NCBI GenBank assembly: GCA_037179385.1
Contig: CM074193.1
Span: 41,324,846-41,388,845 of the forward strand
DNA: 64,000 nucleotides
Direction: 5' to 3'
Origin: Holothuria scabra
Taxonomy: Eukaryota > Echinodermata > Holothuroidea > Aspidochirotida > Holothuriidae
Positions 1 to 11,433 of the stretch are shown here, piece by piece. Below the pieces are notes generated by a model. The model had not been told where the DNA came from. It did not search any database and saw nothing but the letters and a program-made list of their open reading frames with translations. Numbering within the stretch: the first letter of the stretch is position 1; the number at the start of each line of letters is the position of its first letter. Position numbers and translations under genes: made by a program.

Positions 1-339
1 TCCTTTCACCCCTAACAGTTTAAATTTTCCGTAATAAACTGAATTTTCTCCCACAACTGTCTAAAATCCATCCTAGTCCAGATAAAACATCGGTTCATTT
101 CTTTAGGATGAGTAAACAAGACCTCAATGTGTAATCGGAACGTCCTCGAACTGTTCGTGCCGAGTGTGAGTGCTTCGGTACCCTTAATATTAGCTGTCAA
201 TGAAATATCTCTGCCAATTAAAACTTTATGTGTACCACTACAAATATTGCAGTTTGGGGTGATAGGATTAGCCCTTTAACGATGACGTTTTGATTTATGG
301 AGGACGGGTCTTCAGTAACAATTACATTTCTCTTACAAG

Positions 340-495
340 GGCTTCCAAAGGCCGGTATATTCAGTCACCGTCGGGTAGCAGCTGCATCTAAAACGATGTT
401 ATTTTATGATTTCGCTCCTGATGATACATTTTATATATGCCTACCGCTCTACCACGCTTTAGCGTTCTCTTGCCTCCTGAACGTCGTTAATGCAG
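340..495 (+). CDS. SLC27A: copy A exon 3: second half of AMP-binding P-loop
   Basis: Acceptor AG at 338-339, donor GT at 496-497. Reads (G)LPKAGIFSHRR...FAPDDTFYICLPLYHALAF...LLNVVNA(G), 156 nt, entering after one base of a Gly codon and leaving after one base. LPKAG completes the TSGTTG-LPKA ATP-binding loop of the ANL superfamily, and LPLYHALAF corresponds to the conserved LPLYHS region of FATPs. Same length and phase as the copy B exon at 24127. An in-frame ATG at 297 lies in the intron and is not used here. Confidence 0.85.
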
Positions 496-912
496 GTAAT
501 ATTTTATGTTATTGGCTAATTGTATTTATAGCCAGTTAAGTTACTTCAAACTTGATTTCTTCGTTTTCACTATCAACTTATTACGATAGGTATGTTCCCT
601 CAGATATTGTGTATGTTTGGAACTACAAAATTCCAATGGCCAACAAATCACGTTGTTAATTCTGTCTAAAGTGGGCACTTTAGGCTAAACGTAAACCTCT
701 AACCACCTAGTTTAATTATTTGGTGTCAATTTACAATTTTTCATCAATATTGCAGAATAAATTTCTATAAAAAAATTATTTCCTTTCTCTCTAAAAAGTG
801 TTACAGTGACAACTAATGTAAAGCTGCGCTCTACGTTTAAAACTGATTTGCCCTGGTAGTGGTAGCATATTTACAATTGGCTCACTGCATTTTAATTATA
901 TCTGCTTTTCAG

Positions 913-1241
913 GTTGCACAGCGGTCATTAGGAAGAAATTCTCTGTCAGGGAGTTCTGGAATGACGTAAGGCGCTACCGTGTTACAGCCATTCATTACAT
1001 TGGGGAAACAGCTCGGTACCTGGTGAAGGCACCCCGTCATGACCAAGATGGAAAATATCCTCACGGGTCCATCAAAATTGCTCTCGGCAATGGTCTGCAA
1101 GCAGATATTTGGAGGGAATTCAAGGAAAGGTTTAACATCAAAAGAATTGCTGAAGCATACGCTGCCACTGACGGGAATTACTTGATCATGAATTTCGACG
1201 GCAAAGAAGGAACTGTTGGGCGATACACAATCATACATGAA
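913..1241 (+). CDS. SLC27A: copy A exon 4: substrate-binding / A5 motif exon
   Basis: Acceptor AG at 911-912 after a pyrimidine tract; donor is GAA|GTAAGT at 1242. The 329-nt exon reads from CTAVIRKKFSVREFWNDVRR through HYIGETARYLVKAPRHDQDG and NGLQADIWREFKERF to YAATDGNYLIMNF and GRYTIIHE, and ends in phase 0. It carries the YIGE and YAATEG-type regions of FATPs. The usual Glu of motif A5 (YxATEG) is Asp here. The open frame running on past 1241 is intron. Confidence 0.87.
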
Positions 1242-2565
1242 GTAAGTTTAATTAATATTGTAAATTTTACACTAGGAAACTACATTTTGTTCGAACATGC
1301 AATTTTTGCGATTGGAACAGAGTTTAGAGAGTGTGATCATTGTACACCGTCTGCAAAAGGTGTTGTAAGCGTTGGTATCAAGCGTGCCTTTTCATTATCA
1401 ACCACGAAACCTTTTCCTTTCTTGACACTAGCCTTCTTGTCACATCCTGACCCCATATTTAACTATGACACGACTATTGTAGTACATTTACTTTGCAGCA
1501 ATATGTGCCATAAAGACAACTCTGAAGATGGCAACAGTATCTTTCTTATTAGTGAGGTCCATCTCATTGGTCGCGAAGACCCAAAATCGAATAATGGCTA
1601 TCTTTTTTGAAGCGAAGGGTTGAAATAAAACGTGTTGTCAACGACGCTTGAAAGAATGATAAGGTAATCCCTCATCGAAACTGTTGTGAGAGTTTTGGTC
1701 CCGCTTTTGTGGAAGGTATCCAAAGAAGGATATGCATTTTTATTCATTTGTTACTCGAGTCCCTTCAAAAAGTCAGTTTCTGCCCAAAGGTCCACCAATG
1801 ACCTTGACCTGGAATTCCTACACAATCCGAATGCAACATTTGCCAATGGGCAATAGCAACAATGACGAAATATCATGATAATCCAATATAATCTTGAAGT
1901 AGTCTATTTCGGGCCTAGTACGTCGTTGCAGGATCTTTGTTATTAGCTTGGGTTTATTTAGTAATATATGTACACTTTGTAGTCTAAAACTCGTTTTGCC
2001 ATCAACTCGCTTTGAGTATTAACTTTAAAAGTGGCCATTACTTCGTTTTACGTCGTAACTTAGTGGGAGGACGCCATCGCTTTTAGAGTTGTAAAGAAGT
2101 TTTAGTAGAGCAGCGGTTGACGCAGTTTGCGTGATTGCCTACAATGCGGTTGATTGTTTTTTGAGTACAAACCTAACGCCGCTACTTTAAAAGCTGGAAC
2201 AAATTGCTGAGTGGAAGCCATTTATTGGTTTAATGTGTCCACAACCGATAAATTGCCCGCTTCCAATAGGAATACTGTCATAAATACTACAAAATGATAG
2301 TTAACATTGGTTAAACCGCATTCAACGACAAAACTTGCCTATTCGCGTGCGTTCCATAGATTTCCCCTATGAGTCGATCCATATATGACATAGGCATTTG
2401 AACATCTTTATGAACGGATGCAGCCCTCAACTCGATTTTAGATTCTTTACAATCTGTGTTTAAGGCACTTTGCTTAAATCTGGATGCACAGCGTTTGGTG
2501 CAGGAAACACGTTGCTACGTCTGAAGTTCACAGTACATTTGTAATTATCGTTTTTTGTTACATAG

Positions 2566-2659
2566 AAGCTGATCAATGCACTGCAAATAATTGAATGTGA
2601 CACAGAGTCTGCAGAACCCAGGCGAGGGCCCGATGGTTTGTGTATTCCATGTCCAAAAG
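2566..2659 (+). CDS. SLC27A: copy A exon 5 (small linker exon)
   Basis: 94-nt exon with no ORF of its own, found by extending FATP homology. Acceptor ATAG at 2564-2565, donor G|GTAAC at 2660. Phase 0 translation is KLINALQIIECDTE..EPRRGPDGLCIPCPK(G), matching the FATP linker that runs from the A5 region to the next exon (family pattern: K-I---IKYD---DEP-RD--G-C--VPKG). It joins in frame to the exon at 3459, giving PK-E-KAGLLLTKV. Copy B has only a 47-nt remnant of this exon at 32505, with homologous intron sequence just upstream. Confidence 0.75.
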
Positions 2660-3458
2660 GTAACTTCGCTTTGATTTTATTTATTATTCAACTAATGTCG
2701 AAAGGGTGCAATGAAGATTTAGATACCATCATTGTATATAGATATTAAAGTTAGCTTTTAACGTGCTTCAAAACGGACACGAGTCATTGGTCATTATGGC
2801 TTCTTCAAATTGTTAAGTGTTCTGAATTGTTCCGTTGGTGCAAGAACTTGGCGTTACAGGCAGAAATTCGTGCATAGAACTTCTCGTGAACGCACTTAGC
2901 TGCGGTCCCAGTAAGGTAGTACTAGTAGTAGTGATAAGCTGACAATTGCTGCCCAACGTACTACACTGTTAGTACTAGTAAAATGAAAAGAGTTGCTTCG
3001 CAACGAGACACGAGTAGTTGGTGATCATATACTCCGAAATTTCAAGTTTGAAACTTTTAGTAGAAATAGAGCCTAGTTGGCTAGTTGTCACGGTAATAAT
3101 GATTAAATTTCTAAGAAGGTAACTTGTAGGAGCGAAGCCAGGTGGCTTTTTCAGCGTCTTCCAGTTGTAGACATATCAATATTCCCCTTTCCCAACGCCT
3201 TGACCGTCTCTCAGACAGCCAGTTCAAGTTACTGACGACAAGACCACATCATGAGACTGGTGTTTTGTCAAATGGTACAGCATCCGACTGTCGCTCGGAA
3301 ATTCTTTGTTCGATTTTCATGCCAACACATCCCATATTATTTGAAAATAGCTGCTGTTGTGTGTGATGTATCGCATTAGCAATGGAGTATAGGGAAATAC
3401 GGCCCCAAAGTTTCCTTATTTTATGATATGCATGACTCACTACTTATGCCTCTTTCAG

Positions 3459-3534
3459 AAAAAGCTGGACTTCTCTTGACTAAGGTGAACAAAAGGTTCC
3501 CATTTGACGGATACGTAGGAGACAGAAAGATTAA
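3459..3534 (+). CDS. SLC27A: copy A exon 6, truncated
   Basis: Acceptor TTTCAG at 3453-3458. Reads (E)KAGLLLTKVNKRFPFDGYVGDRKIN, then similarity to copy B stops abruptly near 3534. The copy B exon continues with about 42 residues holding the GDCYFNTGDL and KDRLGNTFR motifs. No donor in a matching place and no sign of the lost half before 3936. The lost part contains the hinge/A8-type Asp-Arg motif needed for catalysis in the family, so this lesion should inactivate the copy. Confidence 0.7.
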
Positions 3535-3935
3535 CATAGGTCGAAAGTGTAGGACGTTATATATTTATAACGCTTATTCCCACCAGGGCTCAGCCAAGTT
3601 CATCCAGCGATGGTATTGCCCCCAAAGTACATTATCTTCGTTCTAAATGCACAGTTCCAGAGTTGTTCAGCCTTTTTCAATTATACAACAATATTTAGGC
3701 GCGAAGACGGAAAAAGAATTCAAATCTCATAAGTAATTACCAAATTTAAATCTGCAAAACCTTGAGTAAAATGAAATAGCTAAAGATGAATGCGTTAAAA
3801 CGGATAACCGATTTACCGTGCTTTTGTCGCTGGATAGAGCACGTCACATGCATGCAAGGGACCAATAAAAGTTGAACATATTACAAAGTAATATGTTTTT
3901 CTTGCGGTGAAGAAAATTCTGTAATTTCATCACAG

Positions 3936-4033
3936 GTGGAAAGGAGAGAACGTAGCTACTACTGAAGTTGAGCTGGCGCTTCTGGAGAATTCACAGATTA
4001 AATCTGCTAACGTCTATGTCGTCAAAATTGAAG
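3936..4033 (+). CDS. SLC27A: copy A exon 7
   Basis: Acceptor CACAG at 3931-3935, donor G|GTAATA at 4034. 98 nt; begins with the last base of an Arg codon and reads WKGENVATTEVELALLENSQ..ANVYVVKIE(G). WKGENV-TTEV is the FATP signature just after the DR-GDTFR motif. Length and phases match the copy B exon at 40733. Confidence 0.85.
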
Positions 4034-4369
4034 GTAATATTCTTTTATTTAGACAATACAGATTATGGAGCTTTTTTCATCCCCCCAGTGGAGAAAACTC
4101 CTGAGGGAATCTTGAACGTTGTTTTGCATATCAGTTTCTTCGCTTTGAACCACAGTACATCACCACTTGTTCAAGTAAATTGTACAAATTATGTAGACCA
4201 GTAATACTTGGCAAAGAGAGTATTCTGTATATTCAGAGAGGTATGAGGTTTGTTTTGTTTTTTGTGGGGAATTTTTTGTCTTGTGGATGGCTACTTTGGG
4301 CATTTTTGCTGAAATGTACATACATGTAAAACTAAGTTTTACTTCAGGGGTCATCTGAACAACATAACA

Positions 4370-6510
4370 CCAATTGCGCTTTGTCATCTAAGGAAGGAGA
4401 AGATAACGTACAAGCTGAACATCGAGAACCACTTCCTTGGTAACAATATGAAACAAGTCTGGAATGGAATGCGCTGAATGAGAGGGCATAATGACAACAG
4501 AACTGATAATTTATACCTACCTGATACCTCTTCTGATTACGCAAATGAACTAAATAAATTTTACAATCGTTTCGATGTTTATGATTTCTCGTCTCAGGCC
4601 AGTGAAATCAGGTAGTCTTTGAATGGGAATAACAATATTAAGCCATTTTTATGTGTAACTAGAGATGAGATTTGCCGTGAGTTTTCTAGTCTTAATGAGT
4701 CGAAAGCTGCCGGCCCAAATCTGCTCACACCTCGTGTCTTGAAAAAATTGTGCTAACCAACTTGCCGACATTTTTTTATGCACATTTTTAACCTTTCATT
4801 TCGTTTGAAATCCATCCCTGCATTATAGAAACGTTTGTACCAGTGCCAAAGAAACCAATTATAACATGTATGAATGACCTTAGACCCTTGGCACTAACCT
4901 CTGTGGTAATGGAGTCATGTGAACGCATTGTTTTAAACACATGAAACCCTTAGTGGAGGAATATTAAGACCCCCTAAAATTTGCTTATCGGGCGAAACGC
5001 AATACAGAAGATGCTATTTTATATTGTTTAGAAAAACTGTATTCACACCCTTAACGTACAAAATCAGGTCACTGTGCTAGAATAATGTATTTTGACTTTT
5101 CCTTCGCCTTTAATACCATCCAGCCACGTGTATTGGTGAAAAAGTTGAAAGCAATGAATGTTCCGCATGATCTCATCTTATGGATTTTTATCTATCTTAC
5201 TACTCGTTCCCAATATGACAATATCAAGTCCTTTGGTTGTATTTCAAATATTTTAGGATCAAACACTGGTTCACCTCAAGGTACAGTTTTAGCCCCTTTT
5301 TTGTTCACAGTGTACATAAGAGATACAAGATCGTCCAATGACTCCTGTCCTTTAATAAAATTTGCAGATGACAATGCCTTGGTTGGGTTAATCGAAAATG
5401 ATGAAGATACCGCTTACTTGGACCAAATACAACGTTTTGTGGATTATTGTAATAATAATTTCCTAGAACTTCATGTACAAGGACAAAAGAAATGGTTATT
5501 GATTTTAGGAATAGGCCTACTACTAGATCACCCACAAAGGTCATGATTAAAGGGAGTGTCGTTGAACGTGTTTCTAGTTATAAGTACCTTGGCATGGTAA
5601 TGGATGATCAACCTGCCTGACATGACCATAAAGACTACGTAGTGAAATTGGTCAACCCGAGACTGTATTGCCTCAGTAAATTGAACAAGTTAGACATTTA
5701 TGGCCGTATTTTAAATCTTTTTTATAACTCAGTGATTTGCAGTGTTTAGCTGTATTGTATTGTTTGTTTGGAAGGGAATGTGGACGTAATAGATAAAAAA
5801 CGTATTAATTCAATTATTAGACAAGCGGGACGTATTTTAGGCGATCGTAATCGTCATATGGAGGTAAAGATCAATACTGTGCTTAAAGGTAAAGAGCAGC
5901 CCCAAAAAAATTATTTTGAAGAAAAAGCTAAATAACTTTATTTTCATCTTTATTTCTCTTCAAAGTATCTTTAATTACATTTTATGACTTTATTATTGCA
6001 TATTCAAGGTAAACCAAGTAGTTATTTCTGGTAAATTTTACATTTGAAGAGAAAAAACATTGTCACATGACTCCCAACAGCCAATCATGAAACTAGACAG
6101 TCTGCTGCACTTCTTCGATTTGGGATGACTGCTCCTGCCCTTTAATGATAGCAGGAATCCCTCGTAGCGGTCGAACGAGACTACCTTACGCCGCTACAAA
6201 CAGGCATAAATCTTCTTTTATACCCCGTTGTATTAATCTTTTCAATGATCGTTTTGATCACTAGACGTTTTTATTTTATTATATACCTTGTATTGTATTA
6301 TTTATGTTATTATCTTTTCATCTATTGTTTTATATCATTTATTAGTCTTAACATCCTTTTAACAATTTTATGTGTTTAAGAGTTTTTATGTTTGAATCTG
6401 TGACTATTTATATTTGCTAACCTTTTGATGTTTTTGATACTTTTATGAATTATTGCGAGCATTGAATTTCCCTTTTGGGACTTAATAAAGTTGAACTTGA
6501 ACTTGATCTA
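4370..6510 (+). mobile_element. 5'-truncated CR1/L2-like non-LTR retrotransposon, decayed
   Basis: A LINE reverse transcriptase read through several frames. YKLNIENHFLGNN..WNGM near 4405-4475, LNKFYNRFDVYDF near 4550, SLNESKAAGPNLLTPRVLKKL near 4690-4750, then an open stretch 5085-5500 with YFDFSFAFNTIQPRVL, SPQGTVLAPFLFTVYI and the catalytic FADDNALVG. A frameshift near 5490 follows, then SYKYLGMVMDD and a downstream region to about 5920. The AT-rich 3' tail ends near 6506 with AATAAAG followed by a repeated TTGAAC. Stops (for example near 4475 and 5055) and frameshifts mean it is inactive. It sits in the last intron of copy A, in sense. The clade (CR1, L2 or Rex1) cannot be settled by eye. 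Confidence 0.8.
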
Positions 6511-6739
6511 TCAAGGCTTTGAATATGGTAATTTTATCTTGTATAACAGTCCTTCTCAAAAAGGCATGCTTGGTTTTATCTTGATAACCATCAAATTAAA
6601 CTCATACTGTAATTTGCCCTCACCCGGTTGCTCAGCTTTCCTGGCTGCTTTGAGACGGTGTGCATTGGATATTTGAAAGTTTTTTTTAAAGTATTTGGAA
6701 GCTGTTTGTGTTTTCTTGTTTGCTTTTTCTTTTTCCAAG

Positions 6740-7047
6740 GAAGAGATGGGAGAGCTGGCATGGCTGCTCTCATAATTCAGGATAAAGAAGCCTTAGACTG
6801 CCCTGCGATGTATCAACACATCACTGAACGTCTACCCAGTTACGCATGTCCAAAGTTCATCCGCGTCAAGAAGTCAATGGAAGTAACGGGGACTTTCAAG
6901 CTTCGAAAGACGAATCTAATTCAGGAAGGTTTCGACCCAAGTAGCATTTCCGAGCCATTGTATTACATGAACGAAAAGGAGAAAACATATTCCATATTGA
7001 ATGAGGATGCTTTTAACGGCATTCTGTCTGGTAGTAACAGATTGTAA
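6740..7047 (+). CDS. SLC27A: copy A exon 8, C-terminus and stop
   Basis: Acceptor CCAAG at 6735-6739; 308 nt ending in TAA at 7045-7047. Reads (G)RDGRAGMAALIIQDKEALD..LPSYACPKFIRVK..MEVTGTFKLRKTNLIQEGFDP and ends SGSNRL. DGRAGMAA, LPSYA-PKFIR and TGTFK-RK-L--EGF are hallmark C-terminal FATP motifs, including the A10-type lysine region. The C-terminal tripeptide NRL is not a canonical peroxisomal PTS1. The AATAAA present 3' of copy B reads AAAGAAA at the equivalent place here. Confidence 0.88.
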
Positions 7048-7979
7048 TGAAATGGGCCTTATTAATTGCCAAGGTGCTCTTCTGAAGTAACCCAAAAATT
7101 TTTGCAAGTTTCAATGTTTCAAACATTGACCCAAAGAAACGAGTCCTTTCGTTATCCAACTTAAGTGTTATCACGATTTGCTGATAACGACATCAGCAGT
7201 TATAAGACTTGAACAAATTAAATGAAAGTGACAGATGCCACTACGTTGTTAGTGTTAATTTATACATGTACGTAAGTCGATGTGCATGAAAATAATGTGG
7301 AAATTGGACTTCCATATAGTCCTACATATTTTTTAAAACGGTTTGTAAAAGCTTAAAGCAAAGCACTAGATTGACAAAATTGGAAATATTTATTGCGCCA
7401 ACACAAAAATGAAAAAACAAAAAAGACGATAACATTTCTCCTATTGGTCGTTTGTCTTTGGTACGTTCAAGACAATTTAAATAAAACGCCACTGTCATTT
7501 GGTGCCTAGGTGTTTTATTAACCTTCTCATGTAGCGCCAAGTGCGGATATCAGGAAATTTGTTTGGGGGGGGGGGGGCAAACTCAACTTGAGACCAAGAC
7601 GTCTTAAATAATATCAGGAGATGTCGGGCAAAAACATTTTTTTTTTTGGGGGGGGGGGGGAGGATGAGGAGTGGTGAGTGACTGCCCGAAAGACTATCTA
7701 AGGGGAGCTCCAACTTTGGTTGGTGCGGAGCCTACAGAAAATTTTGAAAAATCGAGCCCTCTCAGATAGCCGGAAATTGCATTTGACAGGCTTGTAAGAA
7801 GAATTTAATCAGTCGTTATTTTGAGCTTTCCTTTGCAATAAAACCTTCATTTCAATAAAAAGAGGTTCAAATTGCAAAATGATCAGAAAATTACTAGATA
7901 AAATGTACTGTCTCCTTTACAGGACGATGTGACATTTAATCCTTTTCTTTGTTGCGAAGTGAAATCTCCACAAAAAAGA
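7048..7979. other. 3' flank of copy A and low-complexity G tracts
   Basis: No gene recognised. Poly-G runs at about 7565-7577 and 7649-7661 separate short blocks. The block near 7690-7790 (GACTATCTAAG...GCGGAGC..ACAGAAAATTTTGAAAAAT) recurs at about 29845-29910, 30080-30150 and 55690-55760, so it is a dispersed repeat module related to the hAT-like elements listed below. Confidence 0.5.
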
Positions 7980-8530
7980 ATAGACCAGAACCAAATTTTT
8001 GTTTAGTTTGTTAATGACGAACATATTCTAAGCATTCTGGTGAAGTTTTCATTCATTTCCCATGTTCTGTTTCCGAGAAGATAGCAACTGAATTTGATAC
8101 ATTTTCTACCAAAGGTAAACTAGAACCAAGCAGGTGCTATGTCAATGTTTTGATTTGTGTTTTGTTTTTGATCCTGCTGTTTTAACTTGAATTGATTAGG
8201 GATGTTATCTTGCCTTTAAGACAAATTAATGTTTTCAAATTCCATTGCTCGGGATGCACTTTTATGGTTACAACATATCACAGTTAAATTGTATGAATAT
8301 GGTGTTAAGTTGTTAACCTTGAGAGAAAAACAACTAAACATTTCCATCAATGTGAATACATGACATCACGTCTACTTGTTGCACCTTCACACTTTGTAGA
8401 AAATATGTCAACTTCAATTCTAATATCTCGAGAACCAAACACGGGAAATGAGTAAAAATTTCCCCAGTAAGTTATGCCTAGCATATGTTCCTCTTCAAAA
8501 TATCAAACATAAATTTGTTCTGGACTTTTT
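7980..8530. repeat. Foldback element with ~180-bp arms, copy 1
   Basis: The left arm (from ACCAGAACCAAATTT at about 7984 to TGCTATGTC near 8140) is an imperfect reverse complement of the right arm, which ends AAATTTGTTCTGGAC near 8527. Shared words inside the arms include GAGGAACATAT, CATTTCCC and ATATCTCGAGA in opposite sense. A second copy is at 49620-50140. No coding capacity; probably a non-autonomous long-TIR DNA element. Confidence 0.7.
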
Positions 8531-8631
8531 TGTTTCAAGGAGCTGCTTACCGTTGGAAATAAACTGAAATCAAAACTTTTCGAATCATATTAACTTATAT
8601 GACCAGTGGTCGAATGAGCCTGTAAACCTGA

Positions 8632-8752
8632 ACCGGCCACAGAGAAGCATTGGGATCGCTACCAGCACCGATAACAGTACTGATTCAGCACTGCTGTTGG
8701 TGCTGGTAGCGCTATCAACGCTTCTGGGCGGTCGGTACTGGGCTAAAATTTT
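8632..8752. repeat. Imperfect palindrome (MITE-like)
   Basis: The left side CAGAGAAGCATTGGGATCGC followed by TACCAGCACC pairs imperfectly with GGTGCTGGTA and GCGCTATCAACGCTTCTGGG on the right, around a centre near 8685. About 110 bp, no ORF. Confidence 0.55.
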
Positions 8753-10601
8753 GATACAATTACGAAATATATCCTTGACAACTACGCATTAGTTTATACT
8801 CTTCCCTTCACGTCATGCATATATGCCTCAATTAAGTTTCATCTATTGTTTGTAACAATTTTCTTTTTATGTATGAAGTGATTAATGAAATAAATGAAAC
8901 GAAACGAAAACAAAACGAAACTTTATAAATTATATGTGATATAGTTATGAGAGCCAAGGCTGGGATACTTTCCCCAATTTAAGAGAAATGCTCCTTTTTA
9001 TTCATGTCATATCGAATAACGTTATTTTTGGAAAATTGAAGACCATGCTTGGAAATGTTTGGGGGGGGGGTGCCCCCGTACCCCTATGGCGAGCCGGTAA
9101 TGTATAGCACCTTCCAAAATTCAGATCTTTCGAAAATTGATTACAGTCCATCCATGCCCCACCTTGTACCCTATTGTCGCGGGCAGGGTCGCCCCGTCCC
9201 CGTCCAACAGTTGAAAAGCACATGCAATCAAACTCCAAACTCGAAACTACTAGTTGACTGAAAAATGAACTCATTAAGCCACCTAATCAAGTCAGGCAAA
9301 GAAGCTGAGTCCTCTCAAGTTTTTAGAAATAGGTATAAATTCTTGTTCCAGTTTTCACCAACTTAAATGATAATTTTTCAAAAGGGTTACCGAGAGGTGA
9401 AAACTACTGTTACTTCCCTAACTACTGGCAATTGTTGCAACAGGAAAGAAAACCTGTCATGTCTACTGTAACCGTAGCAGACAAATGAATTTTGTGTGTT
9501 TTCCTAAGCCCGAATAACCATAATAGGAACGAAAAGAACGATGTAAGACTCATTTCAAAGCGTTGTATCTCCAGGTAAGTAGCACGTGCTAGGCCGTCTT
9601 CCATGGGAATTTTTCTTTTTTGTTTTGCTCACTTTTTGTAATGAGTGGGCTAACTATAGCTCAAAGTATGAGGAAGAATTGTTAAACTGTATATTTTGCC
9701 TTGCCAACAAACAAATTCTTGCATCGTGCTTCAAAAACTGCCTTCATTTTTAATATCTAAATTCTGTTTTGCCAGTAACCGACCAACCACAGAATTGCTT
9801 TTCGTGACCTAAGACACCAGGTTTGTTTACATCTGCAGTAGCTTGTTATTTACTTGATCGAATGCATAGCCTATCCTGTTTATGCATATTAGCCCAGACC
9901 TTACCTTAACCAATAGGCGTATATAATACTCTCTTTGCAGGCCTGTTCCGGGTTGTTAAACATGAGGCTTCGTTCAATTTGATGGTAGGAATCCCGTTGC
10001 CCAATAACCATTAAATGTTTATACTGTAACGTTATTGGTTGAAAATAAGAACATTTTGACTAACTGTACGGTACTTATAGGACCTTCTACGGACATTTCT
10101 TTCGCACAGTAATTACAAGGTCTAACGCCAGCGTTCATTAGGCTCTCAAAGTTAATAAGCCATTCTTCAACGTAACTGTCTGTTCATAGGCTAATACATT
10201 ACGGTACTACTACCAGCTCAGTCTGATCTGAGGCATAGACCCCCGGTAATAATGTTGTTTAAGAAGATGTTATAAGGGAAATCTAGCCATGGTGGACGAA
10301 AAATGATGAATAATATGTCACCATGCAAAAAATTTCAAACACATTTGATAAACTCGCGAGTAGGCTTACCGATGATTTGATGAAGATGGCGGTGTACCAT
10401 ACATATATCAAAATAAGCCGATATCCAGTTTGCCACAGCTAAATAACTAGTTGATAGCTTCAAAATGCTGAAAGGGACTAAAGAGCTGCTGGGGGTTCTC
10501 AGATTATCAGAGTGCTTTCAAAGCATTAAAAGGTAACCAAGCAGTGGGAGAAGTTCCTAGTCTAAGAATGGTGAAAACGAAGTAAGTTAAACAGAGGTTT
10601 A
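8753..10601. other. Intergenic, nothing recognised
   Basis: No exon, RNA gene or clear repeat is recognised. A G run at 9060-9070 is followed by GC-richer sequence to about 9260 with short open frames on both strands, but these match nothing I know. Confidence 0.4.
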
Positions 10602-10845
10602 TGGCCTAGTTCCCTACCCACTGGTTCAAGTTGAGGGCCACGGCCTTTTTCCAATTATTGGCTCATTGGTTGTTTTCCGATTATTGGCTCATTGGCTTGT
10701 TTTCCATGCGCCATTGCTTATGCGGAACATCACGCACAACGGCAATAGGTTCCAATTTTAGAGTGTTTGGTATGACTCGACCTGGGAATTGAACCCGGGC
10801 CATTCGCGTGAGAGACGGATGCTCTTAGAGTTAGACCAAACACGC
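10602..10845 (-). mobile_element. tRNA-derived SINE, family 1, minus strand
   Basis: On the minus strand the head begins CGTGTTTGGTCTAACTCTAA near 10845 and contains the pol III B box GGTTCAATTCC. The body ACCAAACACTCTAAAATTGG..CCTATTGCCGTTGTGCGTGATG follows, with a GGCCGTGGCC-like block near the end. The same head-body order occurs at 22525-22740 (plus) and 42957-43130 (minus), which defines a family. Confidence 0.7.
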
Positions 10846-10959
10846 GGTGAAAACAAGGAATCATTAATGCATTTCTTCACACAAGCTTGGAAAGAGGTTA
10901 CTCCTGTATTTCAAGAGGTTACTTTATTTGCAACACTGGAGAGTTTTGCTACAATTAGC

Positions 10960-11330
10960 AAAATAATGCAGTTACAACTGTTCCAGAGTTGAGGTCTGTT
11001 CACGAAGAGGCAGAAAAAAGAATGCTGCTGAACTGCAAATATGCTGCAAGTATGTCATTAATCGTTGTTATTAAAAGCCCAGATACAGATGGTATGGCCA
11101 TGGTAATTTATTCCTCTAAAAAGATTGGAGCACACCTGTTCTTTCTATCTGGGTGTGGTAACCAAAAAAGAATCATTGATATTGAGGCAATTGACAAGGA
11201 GAAAGGCAAATGGTTTCCAAGGCATTGATTGTACTTTATGTGTTCTCAGGGTGTGGTTCAGTTCAAAAGCATTCAGAGGTTTTGGAAAAGTGACAATACT
11301 ACAAGTTGTTATGGAAAGTAAGGAACATTG
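10960..11330 (+). pseudogene. Decayed fragment of TE-linked PIN-like protein (EADTR...SPDTD type)
   Basis: Reading frames 10970-11228 and 11230-11310 give TTVPELRSVHEEAEKRMLL, then VVIKSPDTDGMAMVIY, LFFLSGCGNQKRIIDIEAI and, after a frameshift, GIDCTLC..FSSKAFRGFGKV. These line up with the pattern EEADTRM-LHA--A, VVIRSPDTD, LFF-TGTGNKKR-ID, GxHAFTGCDSVSAF-GKGK of a large uncharacterised protein family in fish, corals and other marine animals that often behaves like transposable-element cargo. At least one frameshift and a degenerate end are present, and there are no flanking ends I can define. The recognition is from memory of the motif order, hence moderate confidence. Confidence 0.5.
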
Positions 11331-11433
11331 CACCATTCTGAACAATAAGATGAAAGCTTTGATTTTAGTGATTGCTTGGTGGTTGCTTAGGAAATCTGGT
11401 TCGTCACCTGTATGGAAAACCCGGTTTGGATAA

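Larger units (their letters stand above)
496..3458 (+). other. copy A introns 3-5
   Basis: Intron stretches 496-912, 1242-2565 and 2660-3458. The open frame from 1242 to 1610 is read-through of exon 4 and has no homology I recognise. The bases before exon 5 (about 2465-2560) align with those before the copy B remnant at about 32410-32500, so these introns were part of the duplicated unit. No repeat or RNA gene recognised otherwise. Confidence 0.6.
340..7047 (+). pseudogene. SLC27A: SLC27A/FATP-type acyl-CoA synthetase, copy A (5' part outside window, exon 6 truncated)
   Basis: SLC27A proteins (FATP / very-long-chain acyl-CoA synthetases) are membrane-bound enzymes that activate long-chain or bile acids to CoA thioesters using ATP and so promote uptake. 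Six exons are visible: 340-495, 913-1241, 2566-2659, 3459 to about 3534, 3936-4033 and 6740-7047, all joined by GT-AG introns in matching phases. Exons carrying the first P-loop half and everything upstream would lie left of position 1. The exon at 3459 matches copy B only as far as GDRKIN. Its 3' half (about 125 nt: FNTGDL and DR-G-TFR motifs plus the donor) is missing, and the next intron is only about 400 bp against 1227 bp in copy B, so one deletion probably removed both. The remaining exons are open and well conserved, so decay is recent or the gap is an assembly error. Family call is strong; the exact paralogue (FATP2-like?) is unsure. Confidence 0.8.

Noticed and set aside
909..1238. 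Open frame on the minus strand
   Set aside because: Antisense shadow of SLC27A exon 4.
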